In this document: one piece after another, positions 8,466 through 16,496 of the stretch
Numbering within the stretch: the stretch's first letter is position 1
Layout of the letters: each line of letters starts with the position of its first letter
IMG/VR virus record: IMGVR_UViG_3300039456_000032
Span: 1-21,453 of that record
Reading direction: 5' to 3' (one strand)
DNA from: a virus
DNA length: 21,453 nt
Notes under the pieces: model-generated
What the model saw: the letters and a program-made list of their open reading frames with translations, nothing else
The model's database searches: none
Told to the model about the DNA's origin: nothing
Translations under genes and position numbers: made by a program

Positions 8466-8828
8466 TCAGGCGCGGTAGCGCACCTGAAAATCCAGCATTT
8501 GCAGCCGGATCACATCGCCACCGGACTCAGAAGATCCGTCCCGGCGCGATAGTTCCTTGCAGCGGATCACTGACCCGCCGCGATAATTTGTGATTAAGCG
8601 CGAAACCTGCGGCGCAAGCCGGATCAGCCCGCCATCGGTTTCGGCATAAAGATTGACCTGCACCCGTGCGGTCTCATTCTGGGAGCGCCCCTTTAGGGTG
8701 TAGCCGGTCAGATTGCTGATCCGCTTCAGGCTGATCCGGGGAAAGCCGACGTCCTTTTTGAAGCTACCCCAAACAACGGGATGGCCGAGGGTTTCCAGCA
8801 ATATCCGCAGCTCGCTTTCCATGCTCAT
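8466..8828 (-). CDS. Tail terminator/completion protein (DUF3168-like)
   Basis: A 120-aa protein opening MESELRILLETLGHPVVWGS and continuing with FPRISLKRIS ... VQVNLYAE ... GLIRLAPQVSRLI, then VIRLQMLDFQVRYRA at the end. The short-helix then beta-strand pattern, the size and the slot just before the tail tube gene fit the DUF3168 / gpU-like tail terminator family, which caps the tube and joins it to the head. The start at 8828 overlaps the previous stop by 4 bp; an ATG two codons later (8822) is also possible. Confidence 0.82.
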   Translation of the reverse strand: MSMESELRILLETLGHPVVWGSFKKDVGFPRISLKRISNLTGYTLKGRSQNETARVQVNLYAETDGGLIRLAPQVSRLITNYRGGSVIRCKELSRRDGSSESGGDVIRLQMLDFQVRYRA

Positions 8829-9310
8829 TTGCCCGCCCTCGCTGCCTTGCGCCGTGCGCGCTCCAAGGTTTTTTCAATCTCTTTCCAGGTCTCGCGCCGC
8901 AGGGTCGCCAGCATCAGCTCAGTGCTGGCATCCCAGGCAGGCCGCAGGAAAGGCTGCGCGGGCATTACCCCCACTGCCTTGCCGGTCTTGGCGTGGAAAC
9001 GTGGCGCGGTGCCAAATTCATAAAGATGTGCATGCGGCGAAGGGCTGCCATCTTCCTGCACCGGCCCGACATACAGCGCCAGCTTGCTGCGCCCCCGGTC
9101 ACCACGCGCGCCACGGGCTTGCCTCTTGCTCAGCTTGCTGGTCACAGCCACTTTGAACTTGCCACCTGACAGGCCTTCAGCCATTGCCGCCACCGGCTGC
9201 AGCGTTTTCTTCATCGCCCGCCGCGTGGCCCCCTTGGCCGTGCCGCGCGCAAGCTCCGCAAGGGCGCGCTCGATATCGCCCCCACCCTCTATTTTGAGTT
9301 TCATCGACAT
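8825..9310 (-). CDS. HK97 gp10-like tail/neck protein
   Basis: A 161-aa protein from the ATG at 9310, one base after the previous stop; an in-frame upstream extension (to 9370) has no good start and lies inside the neighbouring gene. Recognisable stretches are IERALAELARGTAKGATRRA near the start, then PHAHLYEFGTAPR, PAQPFLRPAWD and a basic C-terminal helix (WKEIEKTLERARRKAARAGK). The LYEFGT and PFLRPA pair is typical of the HK97 gp10 family of tail component/neck proteins. It lies between the head closure and tail terminator genes, as in many HK97-like phages. Confidence 0.88.
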   Translation of the reverse strand: MSMKLKIEGGGDIERALAELARGTAKGATRRAMKKTLQPVAAMAEGLSGGKFKVAVTSKLSKRQARGARGDRGRSKLALYVGPVQEDGSPSPHAHLYEFGTAPRFHAKTGKAVGVMPAQPFLRPAWDASTELMLATLRRETWKEIEKTLERARRKAARAGK

Positions 9311-9311
9311 A

Positions 9312-9662
9312 TCAGCCCCCAGCCTCGCGGATCTTCCAGGCCGAGAACTCCAGCCCGAGATGCCGACCAACCTCTTTCACGCCAGTGATCTGCCAATCCG
9401 CCCCGTCAAAGCGCAGGCGGTTCTGGCCATCAATCTCGGCCAGCGCCCTTGTCCAGCGCGTCACAAATCGCGCCTCTGCCCTTTGCTCAACAGCCGCCGC
9501 CCGCAGCCGCTCACCATCAGAAACAGGCGTAAAGCTTGCCCTTGCAGAAGCCACTTCACCCCAGCCCGTAGCCACCACCTCACCAGAATCTGGATCTTTG
9601 CCCTCAGTCGCTGCCAGAAAGGTGATTTTACGATCGAGCGCTGGCAGGCCTTGCCGCGTCAT
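9312..9662 (-). CDS. Head closure (head-tail joining, SPP1 gp16-like) protein
   Basis: A 116-aa protein with LDRKITFLAATEGKDPDSGE, then ASARASFTPVSDGER, FVTRWTR, and NRLRFDGADWQITGVKEVGR. This order (D-R-I-T-F, R-F-x-x-R-W, F-x-G-x-x-W-x-I-x-G) is characteristic of phage head-tail joining/stopper proteins. It would close the connector channel after DNA packaging. It overlaps the upstream connector gene by 4 bp (ATGA), so both are translated in step. Confidence 0.88.
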   Translation of the reverse strand: MTRQGLPALDRKITFLAATEGKDPDSGEVVATGWGEVASARASFTPVSDGERLRAAAVEQRAEARFVTRWTRALAEIDGQNRLRFDGADWQITGVKEVGRHLGLEFSAWKIREAGG

Positions 9663-10264
9663 AGCGCAAAAGCTCGATAGCGGCGGGTCAAGCGGTCAAC
9701 CCCACGCTGCACCTGCTCGGGGACACCCAAAGCAGCATCGGCTAGCGGGCAGTCATAATAGAACTTCACCAACTCACGCGCCGCCGCCTTCAGATCTTCC
9801 GGCACCTTTTCCAGCGTTTCAAATCCGGCAGTGAACTTGAGCCTCACAGCATCAGGTCGGTTAGCGACAGAAGGCCAGACCGAACCAGAAACCAGCTCCA
9901 CAGAACGCCCCCGCCCCCGCCCTACCAGGACATAGCTCTCTGCAGGAACAACCATCTCCACACCCTCGGCGTCCAGGTATCCAATCTCATCAATCGACAG
10001 GATGCGCACAAATGGGAGCTGCAGAAACTGACCATCAAACGTGGCGGCGTAGCGGCGCCACTGTTGCGCAACCAACGGGAAACCCAAGCCCCCAAAACCG
10101 TCCTGATCCACATCAAGCGCAGCCGATGCAGAGGCAATTGCTCGGGAAACCTCAGCATCCAATTCAGGATCGTCACCTTCGGGCGAAATGATCCGCAATT
10201 TATCCTTGGCATCCGCCAAGGTGATCAGATCAACCGCCTCACCTGTAAGCCTCTCAAGCCACAT
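9659..10264 (-). CDS. Head-tail connector/adaptor (gp6-like)
   Basis: A 201-aa protein with VDLITLADAKDKLRI and ELDAEVSRAIASASAALD at the N-terminus, PLVAQQWRRYAATFDGQFLQ in the middle, and LKAAARELVKFYYD towards the end. This matches the gp6/gp15-type connector fold, in which the four-helix core is interrupted by a beta region. These proteins form a ring under the portal and bind the head closure protein, encoded next. An AGGAG ribosome site lies 8 bases upstream of the ATG. Confidence 0.87.
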   Translation of the reverse strand: MWLERLTGEAVDLITLADAKDKLRIISPEGDDPELDAEVSRAIASASAALDVDQDGFGGLGFPLVAQQWRRYAATFDGQFLQLPFVRILSIDEIGYLDAEGVEMVVPAESYVLVGRGRGRSVELVSGSVWPSVANRPDAVRLKFTAGFETLEKVPEDLKAAARELVKFYYDCPLADAALGVPEQVQRGVDRLTRRYRAFAL

Positions 10265-10278
10265 CGCCTGCGCTCCTG

Positions 10279-10575
10279 CTAGTCTTTGGATTTTGGCTTG
10301 TCAGCCGCATCAGGATCTGCGGTCGCCGCAGTCTGGCTGGCATTCTGAGGCGGCTCGCTTGCCTTTTTTTCCGGCGCTGAGGACTGGCTCGCACCGTTGG
10401 CGCCGGTTTCGGTCTGGGCTTTTTGGCCGCCTTCACCCGCAGCATCATCTTGATCCGCAGGCTTCAGAACACCTTTCGCCACCAGGTGGGACACCGCCGC
10501 AGCCTTGGCCGATCGCACATCACCGGGGAGATACGGCTTATCGCCCAGATGCGGGCGCAACACTTTATAATCCAT
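10279..10575 (-). CDS. Hypothetical protein between capsid and connector genes
   Basis: A 98-aa protein I do not recognise. The first 40 residues (MDYKVLRPHLGDKPY, then GDVRSAKAAAVSHLVAKGVL) look folded and may form a small helical domain. Residues about 43-98 are Ala/Gln/Lys/Pro-rich low-complexity sequence, probably disordered. It has a GGAGTG ribosome site and lies between the major capsid and connector genes, where other phages place small accessory head proteins. It could be a decoration or connector accessory protein; there is no direct evidence. Confidence 0.75.
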   Translation of the reverse strand: MDYKVLRPHLGDKPYLPGDVRSAKAAAVSHLVAKGVLKPADQDDAAGEGGQKAQTETGANGASQSSAPEKKASEPPQNASQTAATADPDAADKPKSKD

Positions 10576-10605
10576 GAGAAATCACTCCAGATGTCAGGAC
10601 AGGAA

Positions 10606-10647
10606 GGCGGCTGACCCGCCTCCCCGATTAGTTAGAGAGCGGGTCAG
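10606..10647 (-). other. Overlapping inverted repeats at the 3' end of the capsid gene
   Basis: CTGACCCGC (10611-10619) pairs with GCGGGTCAG (10639-10647), a 9-bp stem that includes the capsid stop codon. A second hairpin, GGCGG (10606-10610) with CCGCC (10616-10620), uses part of the same sequence, so the two cannot form together. No T-tract follows. The position fits an mRNA 3'-end protector or a partial terminator that would raise capsid mRNA relative to downstream genes; function is inference. Confidence 0.5.
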
Positions 10648-11846
10648 TCAGCCTGGCGGCCAAAATCGCCATAGATGAAGGATTCATCCCGGTAGACAGC
10701 CAGCGCCAGGCGCTCTTCAGCCAGGACGGTCACCTTGTTCCGGGTGAAGTCATCATTCTGGAAACCCGTCTCGATGCGCGAAGTCCACTGATCAAAGATC
10801 TGCGCGCCCATATCAAAGGCACCAACCAGCACTTTATCCAGCGCCATCGCGGGCGTTGCGACCACCGGCAGACCCCAGAGCGTGGGCGACAGGGTGCCCT
10901 GCGGGTTACCGATGATATAGCGCCCTTCACCATCTTTCAGGGTTTCGATCCAGGCCCAATCCGCCGGGTGCATGACAATGCCTGTTGCAGGATATTCAGC
11001 CAGCACCGCTTGCAGGGCCATGTAACGCACCTGGTCGATCGATGTTCCCGCAGGGAACCCAGCAGGCTGCGCAAAGGCCGTGGCTTGCGGAATGATGCCA
11101 TGCAGGTTTTCGCCAGTGCCATCACCAAACAAGAGCTGCTGCTCTTCTTTGAAAGACAGGCCATAGAGGAGGCGGTTATCGATGATTGAGCGGATCTGTG
11201 ACACATCAGAAAGGGTCTGTTTCGAGGCCCGGATCCAGTGCGCAATGACCTTTGTGCGGGTCTGGATTTCTTCAATTTCGAAATCCGACTGTGGCTTTAG
11301 CCCACCCTCGGCAACCACATCCGCATTGTTGGTGAACCCGGTTTCGCGATCATAGTCGATGATGGGCTGGTCCGTCTGCCCCGGCATCAGCAGGCCACGC
11401 ACAGTCATCCGGCGCTGCGGCAGTGGTGCAATGCCAGGCAGGTGATTGGAGTGCACAGCCGCCCCCATACCACCAGCACCGCCCGTGGTGGTGGTCAGAT
11501 CCGCCTTGACCATCAGCTCTGCGCTGTCGCTCTTGCGTGGGTTGTCCTTGAAGCGCAGGAACTCGTCGCTCTCGGTAAACTGGCTGCCAACCGATTTGAC
11601 CTCAGCCCCGGCACCACCACCAGAACGATCGAGCTTTTGCTCCAGCTCTTCCAGGCTACCCTTGAGACCGCCCAGCTCATTCAGGGCCTCATCGGCCTTT
11701 TCCTTCATCGACTGGCTCAGAGCTTCACCCGCCTTGGCCTTGCCCAGGGCATCTTCTGCGATCTCTTTCACCGCATCGAACTTGGTTTCAAATGCAGTTT
11801 TCATTTCCACTGCAAGCTCTGCAGCGGATTTGGTTTCTCCCGACAT
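10644..11846 (-). CDS. HK97-fold major capsid protein with N-terminal delta domain
   Basis: A 400-aa protein. Residues 1-114 are a charged coiled-coil delta domain acting as built-in scaffold. The likely cleavage site is after K114 (LMVK-ADLTTTT), by analogy with HK97. The mature part closely matches HK97 gp5: PGI at 137-139, TNNADVVAEGGLKPQSD (172-188), IAHWIRAS (201-208), NRLLYGLSFKEEQQLLFGDG (224-243), EGRYIIGNPQ and WGLPVVATPA. K184, N370 and E377 line up with HK97 K169, N356 and E363, the residues of the isopeptide cross-link. Expression is expected to be high: the ribosome site is AGAGGAGGT. The protease gene lies just upstream. Confidence 0.96.
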   Translation of the reverse strand: MSGETKSAAELAVEMKTAFETKFDAVKEIAEDALGKAKAGEALSQSMKEKADEALNELGGLKGSLEELEQKLDRSGGGAGAEVKSVGSQFTESDEFLRFKDNPRKSDSAELMVKADLTTTTGGAGGMGAAVHSNHLPGIAPLPQRRMTVRGLLMPGQTDQPIIDYDRETGFTNNADVVAEGGLKPQSDFEIEEIQTRTKVIAHWIRASKQTLSDVSQIRSIIDNRLLYGLSFKEEQQLLFGDGTGENLHGIIPQATAFAQPAGFPAGTSIDQVRYMALQAVLAEYPATGIVMHPADWAWIETLKDGEGRYIIGNPQGTLSPTLWGLPVVATPAMALDKVLVGAFDMGAQIFDQWTSRIETGFQNDDFTRNKVTVLAEERLALAVYRDESFIYGDFGRQAD

Positions 11847-11851
11847 GGGGA

Positions 11852-11860
11852 ACCTCCTCT
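11852..11860 (-). promoter_or_regulatory. Strong Shine-Dalgarno sequence of the capsid gene
   Basis: AGAGGAGGT lies 5 bases before the capsid ATG, a near-perfect match to the 16S rRNA anti-SD. It is the strongest site seen in the late operon and fits the need for hundreds of capsid subunits per head. It sits in the 37-bp gap after the protease gene. Confidence 0.75.
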
Positions 11861-11883
11861 AAATTGTGGGATGTGGTTTTGGG

Positions 11884-12546
11884 TTAGGAACCCATAAGGG
11901 CGGTGAGAAACGCCCTCGCTTCATTCTCCGCTGTAGCAGGATCCCCCTGCCCTTTCAGATGGATGCGCGCGGAACGCTCCGCCTGTGAATTCGAGAGGCC
12001 AAGACCCTTGGCAACATTCTCAAATTCCCGCTCTGTCAGCCGGTCCCCGGCCTTGAGCTTTTCAATAATCTCTGATGGCACGTCGCCCTTGGTGGCCACG
12101 CGCGCTGTCGGCAGCATCGGGAAGGTCACCAATGACACTTCCCAAAGATCGACCTCTTTCAGCACCCGGTTGCCACCATCATCTTTTTGGGAGTTGACAG
12201 TTCGGTAGCCGATCGACAGCCCGTCGATCGAACCTGCCTTGATCAGGGCAAGCGCCTCGCGCCCTTTCTCGACTTCGGTCAAGATCCGACCCTTAACCCA
12301 AAGCCCGCGATCATCTTCGCGCAACTCTTCCCAGATCCCGATCGGGTGAGACGGGTCATGCTGCCATAGCATTTTCACTTTGCGGTCCTGTGCTGCCAGC
12401 TTGGCGAGACTTGCCCCATAGGCACCCTGGGCGACGATATCGCCGCCCTGATCGACCTCGCCAAACAGGCTTGCATAGCCTTCGATCGCGCCATCTTCTG
12501 CTGCAGCCTTTAGGTCAAAGGCCATATCTTTTGTCTCGATCGACAT
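11884..12546 (-). CDS. HK97-family prohead protease
   Basis: A 220-aa protein with the hallmarks of the HK97 prohead protease family (U35/S78 type): EGYASLFGEVDQGGDIV (22-38), MLWQHDPSHPIG (59-70), IKAGSIDGLSIGYR (102-115) and LWEVSLVTFPMLPTA (134-148). By family alignment the catalytic residues are probably H63, S111 and an acidic partner near E136. It would cut the delta domain from the capsid protein during maturation and then itself. The C-terminal part (about 155-220) is helical and charged and may target it to the prohead interior. The start shares one base with the portal stop. Confidence 0.95.
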   Translation of the reverse strand: MSIETKDMAFDLKAAAEDGAIEGYASLFGEVDQGGDIVAQGAYGASLAKLAAQDRKVKMLWQHDPSHPIGIWEELREDDRGLWVKGRILTEVEKGREALALIKAGSIDGLSIGYRTVNSQKDDGGNRVLKEVDLWEVSLVTFPMLPTARVATKGDVPSEIIEKLKAGDRLTEREFENVAKGLGLSNSQAERSARIHLKGQGDPATAENEARAFLTALMGS

Positions 12547-13775
12547 CAGGTCTCTCCTGCATTTGTAATCGGGATGTCTTTGGTAATTGGTATGTTCTGC
12601 ATCTGCATCCGCACGACATCACCACCAGGAACCGGCGGTTTGCCCTCCAGCTTGCGGATCTCATTGATGGTCAGGCCACCAATCTGAGCCATAGTCTGAT
12701 AGAAACTTGCCCGGCTCGCACTGTCGCCCCGCAGCAGCCCCTCCATATTGATCCGCACCGAAATCCCAGCCGCTTTGTCAGCTGGGGTCAGGAGCTGCTT
12801 GCGCACCGCCTGCTCGATCCGCTTCACCCGGCGGCGCAGATAGAATTTGGTGAACATCAGAACTTGCTGGTCCACACTGGTTGGCCAGGCGGTCGAGGCC
12901 CCCGCATGCCCGATCAAGGCAGGCGGCACCTGAAAGAACCGGCAGATCTCCTCGACAGAGAACTGCCGGGTTTCCAGCATCTGCGCATCTTCTGGCGAGA
13001 TGGTGATATGATCATACTCCAGACCGCCCTCTGCGATGAAGGGTTTGCCTGAGTTCACTGCCCCTTGGTATTTCTCAACGATGGCTTCCGCAGCGGCGCG
13101 CTCTTCCGGGTTAAGCCATTCCTTGAATTTAATCAGACCCGAGGGACGCAACCCGTTTTTGAACACGCTTGACGCCGCACGTTCCGCCGCCAGGGCCGAG
13201 GAAAAGGTCTGCAACCCAAAGCGCAGGGTGGACATACCACCCAAGGGATTGCCGCCTGGACCACGAACATGGAACACATCACGATCGAGCTTTACATAAG
13301 ACGTGCCGTTGTCGCTCCACCGATATTCAATGCGACCATTCTCAAGACGCCGGACTGCCATAGCCTCTGGATGCACCGGATAGAGCGCAGTCACCTTCCC
13401 GTCCTTACGCACCACAGAAGCGTAGGCATTGCCCCACAGCTCAAGCGACAGGTTCATGAAGTCCCAGAAATCCAGCGCCGTCTGGTCAAAATTTGGGCTT
13501 TCATAGATCACCCGGTGCAGCGGATGGGCGCTGGCCACCTCGGCAATCCCGCCCTCAGTTTGCCGGATCGCCTCAAAGGGTAGCGATGACAGGGTGCCGC
13601 TGATCAGATTAGCGCAACCCCAAACCGCCGAAAGTCCAAGGCTCGATTGCGCACTGACCAACTCACCGGCGTTGCCCGCCGCGCCACCCTGTCCCCGGCC
13701 ATCAGTCCATTGCACCGCATTCGCGGATTTAAGCTGCAGCCCTACGGCTGACAGCGCCTTGTCGATCAGGCTCAT
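12546..13775 (-). CDS. Portal protein, HK97 family
   Basis: A 409-aa protein typical in length for HK97-type portals. Diagnostic stretches are SLGLSAVWGCANLISGTLSS (45-64), LELWGNAYA, a VFHVRG strand, GLRPSGLI, QFSVEEICRFFQVPPALIGH, and GLTINEIRKLEGKPPVPGGD near the C-terminus. It forms the dodecameric ring at the head vertex through which DNA is packaged and to which the connector binds. It overlaps the large terminase stop by 4 bp and the protease start by 1 bp. Confidence 0.95.
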   Translation of the reverse strand: MSLIDKALSAVGLQLKSANAVQWTDGRGQGGAAGNAGELVSAQSSLGLSAVWGCANLISGTLSSLPFEAIRQTEGGIAEVASAHPLHRVIYESPNFDQTALDFWDFMNLSLELWGNAYASVVRKDGKVTALYPVHPEAMAVRRLENGRIEYRWSDNGTSYVKLDRDVFHVRGPGGNPLGGMSTLRFGLQTFSSALAAERAASSVFKNGLRPSGLIKFKEWLNPEERAAAEAIVEKYQGAVNSGKPFIAEGGLEYDHITISPEDAQMLETRQFSVEEICRFFQVPPALIGHAGASTAWPTSVDQQVLMFTKFYLRRRVKRIEQAVRKQLLTPADKAAGISVRINMEGLLRGDSASRASFYQTMAQIGGLTINEIRKLEGKPPVPGGDVVRMQMQNIPITKDIPITNAGET

Positions 13776-15535
13776 GAGGAGGCTCCAAGTGCTGCAAAGA
13801 AGCTGCCGCGTCGTTCCGCGGCGCTTGTATCTTCAGCCACCTGACACAAAGGCCAGATGGCATTCATGGTGGCGATCATTCCGTCGATGGAATCCTCAGG
13901 CACCTGTTTGGTCGGGTAGATATAGTCACCGCCCTGCACCTGTTTCTGCAGGGTGTTACCGGCCATCCAGGTCAGAACCTCATTGCCGTCATTGACCACC
14001 CGGTGATCTTCAACGCTGGCAATCAGCTTGTTAAAGGGCTCATTCAGGTTCGCCGCCCGCGATCGCAACTCAACAGCTGTGATCCCGGCGTTTTCCCAAT
14101 TGGCGGCCATCTGCGCCGCAAAGGCTGCATCATAAACCACCATCTCAACATCAAGCGCCGGCACATCAGACCAGCCCCAGGTATCATCACCCAGACCGGC
14201 AAGCTGCAGAACAAGCGCCTCAACGATATTGAGATCCAGCTCTGCCCCCGGCGTGGTGTAGATTAAGCCCTTTTTCTTCCAGCCCCAGAGGTGCTCATTG
14301 CCCGGTGCATCCACGATTTTTTCCGGCAGAAAATGCCAACTGAACAAGCGGTACATCTTGCCGTCCGGTATCAGCGCCACAACGCTGGCCGGGTCTTTGC
14401 GGGTCGCCAGATCCACACCGATGTAGGCCTTGTGCCCTCGATACTGCGCCAGTGTCATGCTGGCATCTTCGCTGGCTCGCCAGGCTTCCATATCGATGGC
14501 AGCGGCGCCAACGCTGGTCCAGATATCCAGATGCTTGCGCAGAAATTCCCCAAGCGCCGCCGGGCTAGCCTCCGCCTTTTCCCATTCGTCCTGCATGTAA
14601 TCCAGCGACTTGGCCTCATGCAGGCTTGGGTTTGCCTTAGCCCATGTCTCTGGATTTCCAGGCTCGTCGCCCTCATCGGCCTCAAAGATCAGGCCGAAAT
14701 AACGCTCATTCTTGCGATCGCCCTCCAGGAGGCTCTGCAAGTATTTGCGCTGCTCAAAGCAAATGCCGCCGGTATTATAACCGGCTGTTGTGATTGCAAT
14801 CAGCAAGGGTTGCTCACGCGCCCCCAGGGCCGAGGCCATCGAGTCCCACACATCACGTTTGTCATGCTCATGCAGCTCATCGACAATGGCGCAATGCGGG
14901 TTCTTCCCATCCTTCGATTTGGTCTGACTGGCGATCGGCTGAAACACTGCAGCCGGATCCAGGGTTTTGATCTTATGCTCTTCAACCGTCAGGCCCAGCA
15001 CCTCATCAAGGCCCATGCCTTCGGCCTCACCAGACAGCGCCATCACACGCGCTGCGTCAAAGACGATCCGCGCCTGATGGGTCGAAGCCGCCGCTGAATA
15101 GACCTTGGCTCCCGGCTCACCATCAGGAACCAGGAAGTAAAGCCCAACACCAGCCAGCAGCGTAGATTTGCCATTCTTGCGCGGCACCTCAACATAGGCC
15201 GTCCGGAACCGGCGCAGCCCTGTCACCATATGACGCCAGCCACCAATCTGCCCGATCATGAAGGCCTGCCAAGGCAACAACTTCAGAGTTTCGCCACGCG
15301 CGGCCCAAGCGCCTTCGATATGAGGAAGAGCCTCCAGGAAAGCGCACATGTGTTCCGCCGCCTCGGCATCAAACACATAAGGAAAGGCATCCGTCCCAGC
15401 CCTCTTTAGATCCCCTTTGAACCTCTTGCAGGCCTGCTGGATCCGCTTGCAGCTCGGCACTTTGCCCGCCAGAACATCTTCGCCCCACTGCAAACCGCGC
15501 TGAGTGACCGGCGTTGAAATACCACAATCCAACAT
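13772..15535 (-). CDS. terL: Terminase large subunit
   Basis: A 587-aa packaging motor. The ATPase part has a Walker A motif VPRKNGKST (117-125, K123), Walker B CAIVDELHEH (D219, E220) and the coupling motif AITTAGYN (247-254). The nuclease part has a RuvC-like acidic set: D375 in YIGVDLATRKD, D469 in VVYDAAF and D551 in EDSIDGMIA. All expected residues are present, so it should be active. The N-terminal 100 residues are the usual P27/HK97-type lead-in. Its ATG shares one base with the small subunit stop. It cuts concatemeric DNA and pumps it into the prohead through the portal encoded next. Confidence 0.96.
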   Translation of the reverse strand: MLDCGISTPVTQRGLQWGEDVLAGKVPSCKRIQQACKRFKGDLKRAGTDAFPYVFDAEAAEHMCAFLEALPHIEGAWAARGETLKLLPWQAFMIGQIGGWRHMVTGLRRFRTAYVEVPRKNGKSTLLAGVGLYFLVPDGEPGAKVYSAAASTHQARIVFDAARVMALSGEAEGMGLDEVLGLTVEEHKIKTLDPAAVFQPIASQTKSKDGKNPHCAIVDELHEHDKRDVWDSMASALGAREQPLLIAITTAGYNTGGICFEQRKYLQSLLEGDRKNERYFGLIFEADEGDEPGNPETWAKANPSLHEAKSLDYMQDEWEKAEASPAALGEFLRKHLDIWTSVGAAAIDMEAWRASEDASMTLAQYRGHKAYIGVDLATRKDPASVVALIPDGKMYRLFSWHFLPEKIVDAPGNEHLWGWKKKGLIYTTPGAELDLNIVEALVLQLAGLGDDTWGWSDVPALDVEMVVYDAAFAAQMAANWENAGITAVELRSRAANLNEPFNKLIASVEDHRVVNDGNEVLTWMAGNTLQKQVQGGDYIYPTKQVPEDSIDGMIATMNAIWPLCQVAEDTSAAERRGSFFAALGASS

Positions 15536-15993
15536 CAGGAACGCGCTCCCTTTCGGGTCATGGGTCGGAACGGCGTGACAACCTTGCCGCCTTGCCCCTC
15601 GCCCTCAGGCGCCGGATCCCCAAGCAAACCCATGAAAGAGGTTTGTGTTGACGCCCCCTGCTTGGCCCGAACATAGGGCGTTCCCAGCAGCTCACGCTCC
15701 AGAACTGCAATCCGGTTTTCATGGGCCGCGCGCTGCTGCGCCAGACCCGACATAAAGTTGCCCTCTGTCCCGGTGAACCCCTCGTCAACAATCAAGACAG
15801 AGAGACGATCGAAGGCGGCGCGGTGAACCGCGTAGCGAACCACCTGGCCAAAGACCGGCTCATCAATCAGCCCATCCCGTTTCAGATAGCGCAGCAGGCT
15901 TTCACCATGCGACCGCTCAACCTCATCAAAATGAGGGGGCCAGCCTCCGAGAAGATTGACCAGTTTCTGAATGTCAGTGCCAGTGTGGTGCAT
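15535..15993 (-). CDS. terS: Terminase small subunit (P27-like)
   Basis: A 152-aa protein from the ATG at 15993. Another in-frame ATG lies four codons upstream (16005), but the G-tract between them gives a good ribosome site for the inner start. The sequence has GGWPPHFDEVERSHGESLLR, then DEPVFGQVVRYAVHRAAFDR, a central helical region with ENRIAVLERELLGTPYVRAK, and a GLLGDPAP tail, in line with P27-type small terminases. It would bind the phage packaging site and direct the large subunit. The call leans on its place directly before terL. Confidence 0.82.
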   Translation of the reverse strand: MHHTGTDIQKLVNLLGGWPPHFDEVERSHGESLLRYLKRDGLIDEPVFGQVVRYAVHRAAFDRLSVLIVDEGFTGTEGNFMSGLAQQRAAHENRIAVLERELLGTPYVRAKQGASTQTSFMGLLGDPAPEGEGQGGKVVTPFRPMTRKGARS

Positions 15994-15994
15994 A

Positions 15995-16003
15995 CCCCCC
16001 CCC
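15995..16003 (-). repeat. G9 homopolymer at the terminase small subunit start
   Basis: The minus strand has nine consecutive G residues between two possible in-frame start codons. The run probably acts as Shine-Dalgarno sequence for the ATG at 15993. A change in its length would put the outer ATG out of frame but leave the inner one usable, only altering spacing. Confidence 0.6.
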
Positions 16004-16067
16004 ATAAATTTGCGCGCGAATAAATCCGATTATTCCCGCCGGTTTCAGCCTCGAAGGGTCCAGACTT

Positions 16068-16460
16068 TCAAAGCCCCCCCTTGACCTGTTCACGCCTCTC
16101 GGCCCGTTGTTTCTTGATGTCGTGACAGCTTTTGCAAAGCGACTGCAGCGCGCCAAACCAGAACAACCCGTGGTCGTCCCGATGTGGCACCACGTGATCT
16201 GCGATCGTGGCCAGTTGTTTTGAGTGTTCCGGACAGAGCCGACACAGCGGCTCTGCATTCAGTTGTTGCAAGCGCCTGCCCGTTTTGCCGCGCCAGCCCT
16301 TGCTGTTGTACCACTTGCGGCTGGGACGGTCCGAGCGCCGCTTGGCTTCAGTTGGCTTGTCGCGGTCCTGCTTTTCCGATCGGGCATGCGCATCGCAATA
16401 GCCCGTTCCAACCTCAACCAGTCGGAAACAGCCTGGATGCGCGCAGGGTTTCTTTGGCAT
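16068..16460 (-). CDS. HNH endonuclease next to the terminase genes
   Basis: A 130-aa protein; I chose the ATG at 16460, preceded by GAGGG, over a TTG 11 codons upstream that falls in a terminator. N-terminal zinc knuckle CAHPGC ... YCDAH (C6, C11, C22, H25), basic linker, then the nuclease core: C73/C76 and C109/C112 zinc pairs, DHVVPHRDD (H89 general base) and LCKSCHDIKK (H113). The usual central Asn before L-Q-x-L-C is Ala104. HNH proteins beside terminases in HK97-like phages help cleave DNA during cos packaging. This one is the first gene of the late operon, 75 bp before the small terminase. Confidence 0.9.
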   Translation of the reverse strand: MPKKPCAHPGCFRLVEVGTGYCDAHARSEKQDRDKPTEAKRRSDRPSRKWYNSKGWRGKTGRRLQQLNAEPLCRLCPEHSKQLATIADHVVPHRDDHGLFWFGALQSLCKSCHDIKKQRAERREQVKGGL

Positions 16461-16496
16461 CCCGCGCCCTCTCGTCAATGTCAGATGAAACAACGC

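Noticed and set aside
1579-15535. The possibility that this is a gene transfer agent cluster
   Set aside because: The head and tail order resembles it, but the tape measure is 1893 aa, and there are a small terminase, an HNH nuclease and an adjoining replication module, all of which fit a full phage better.
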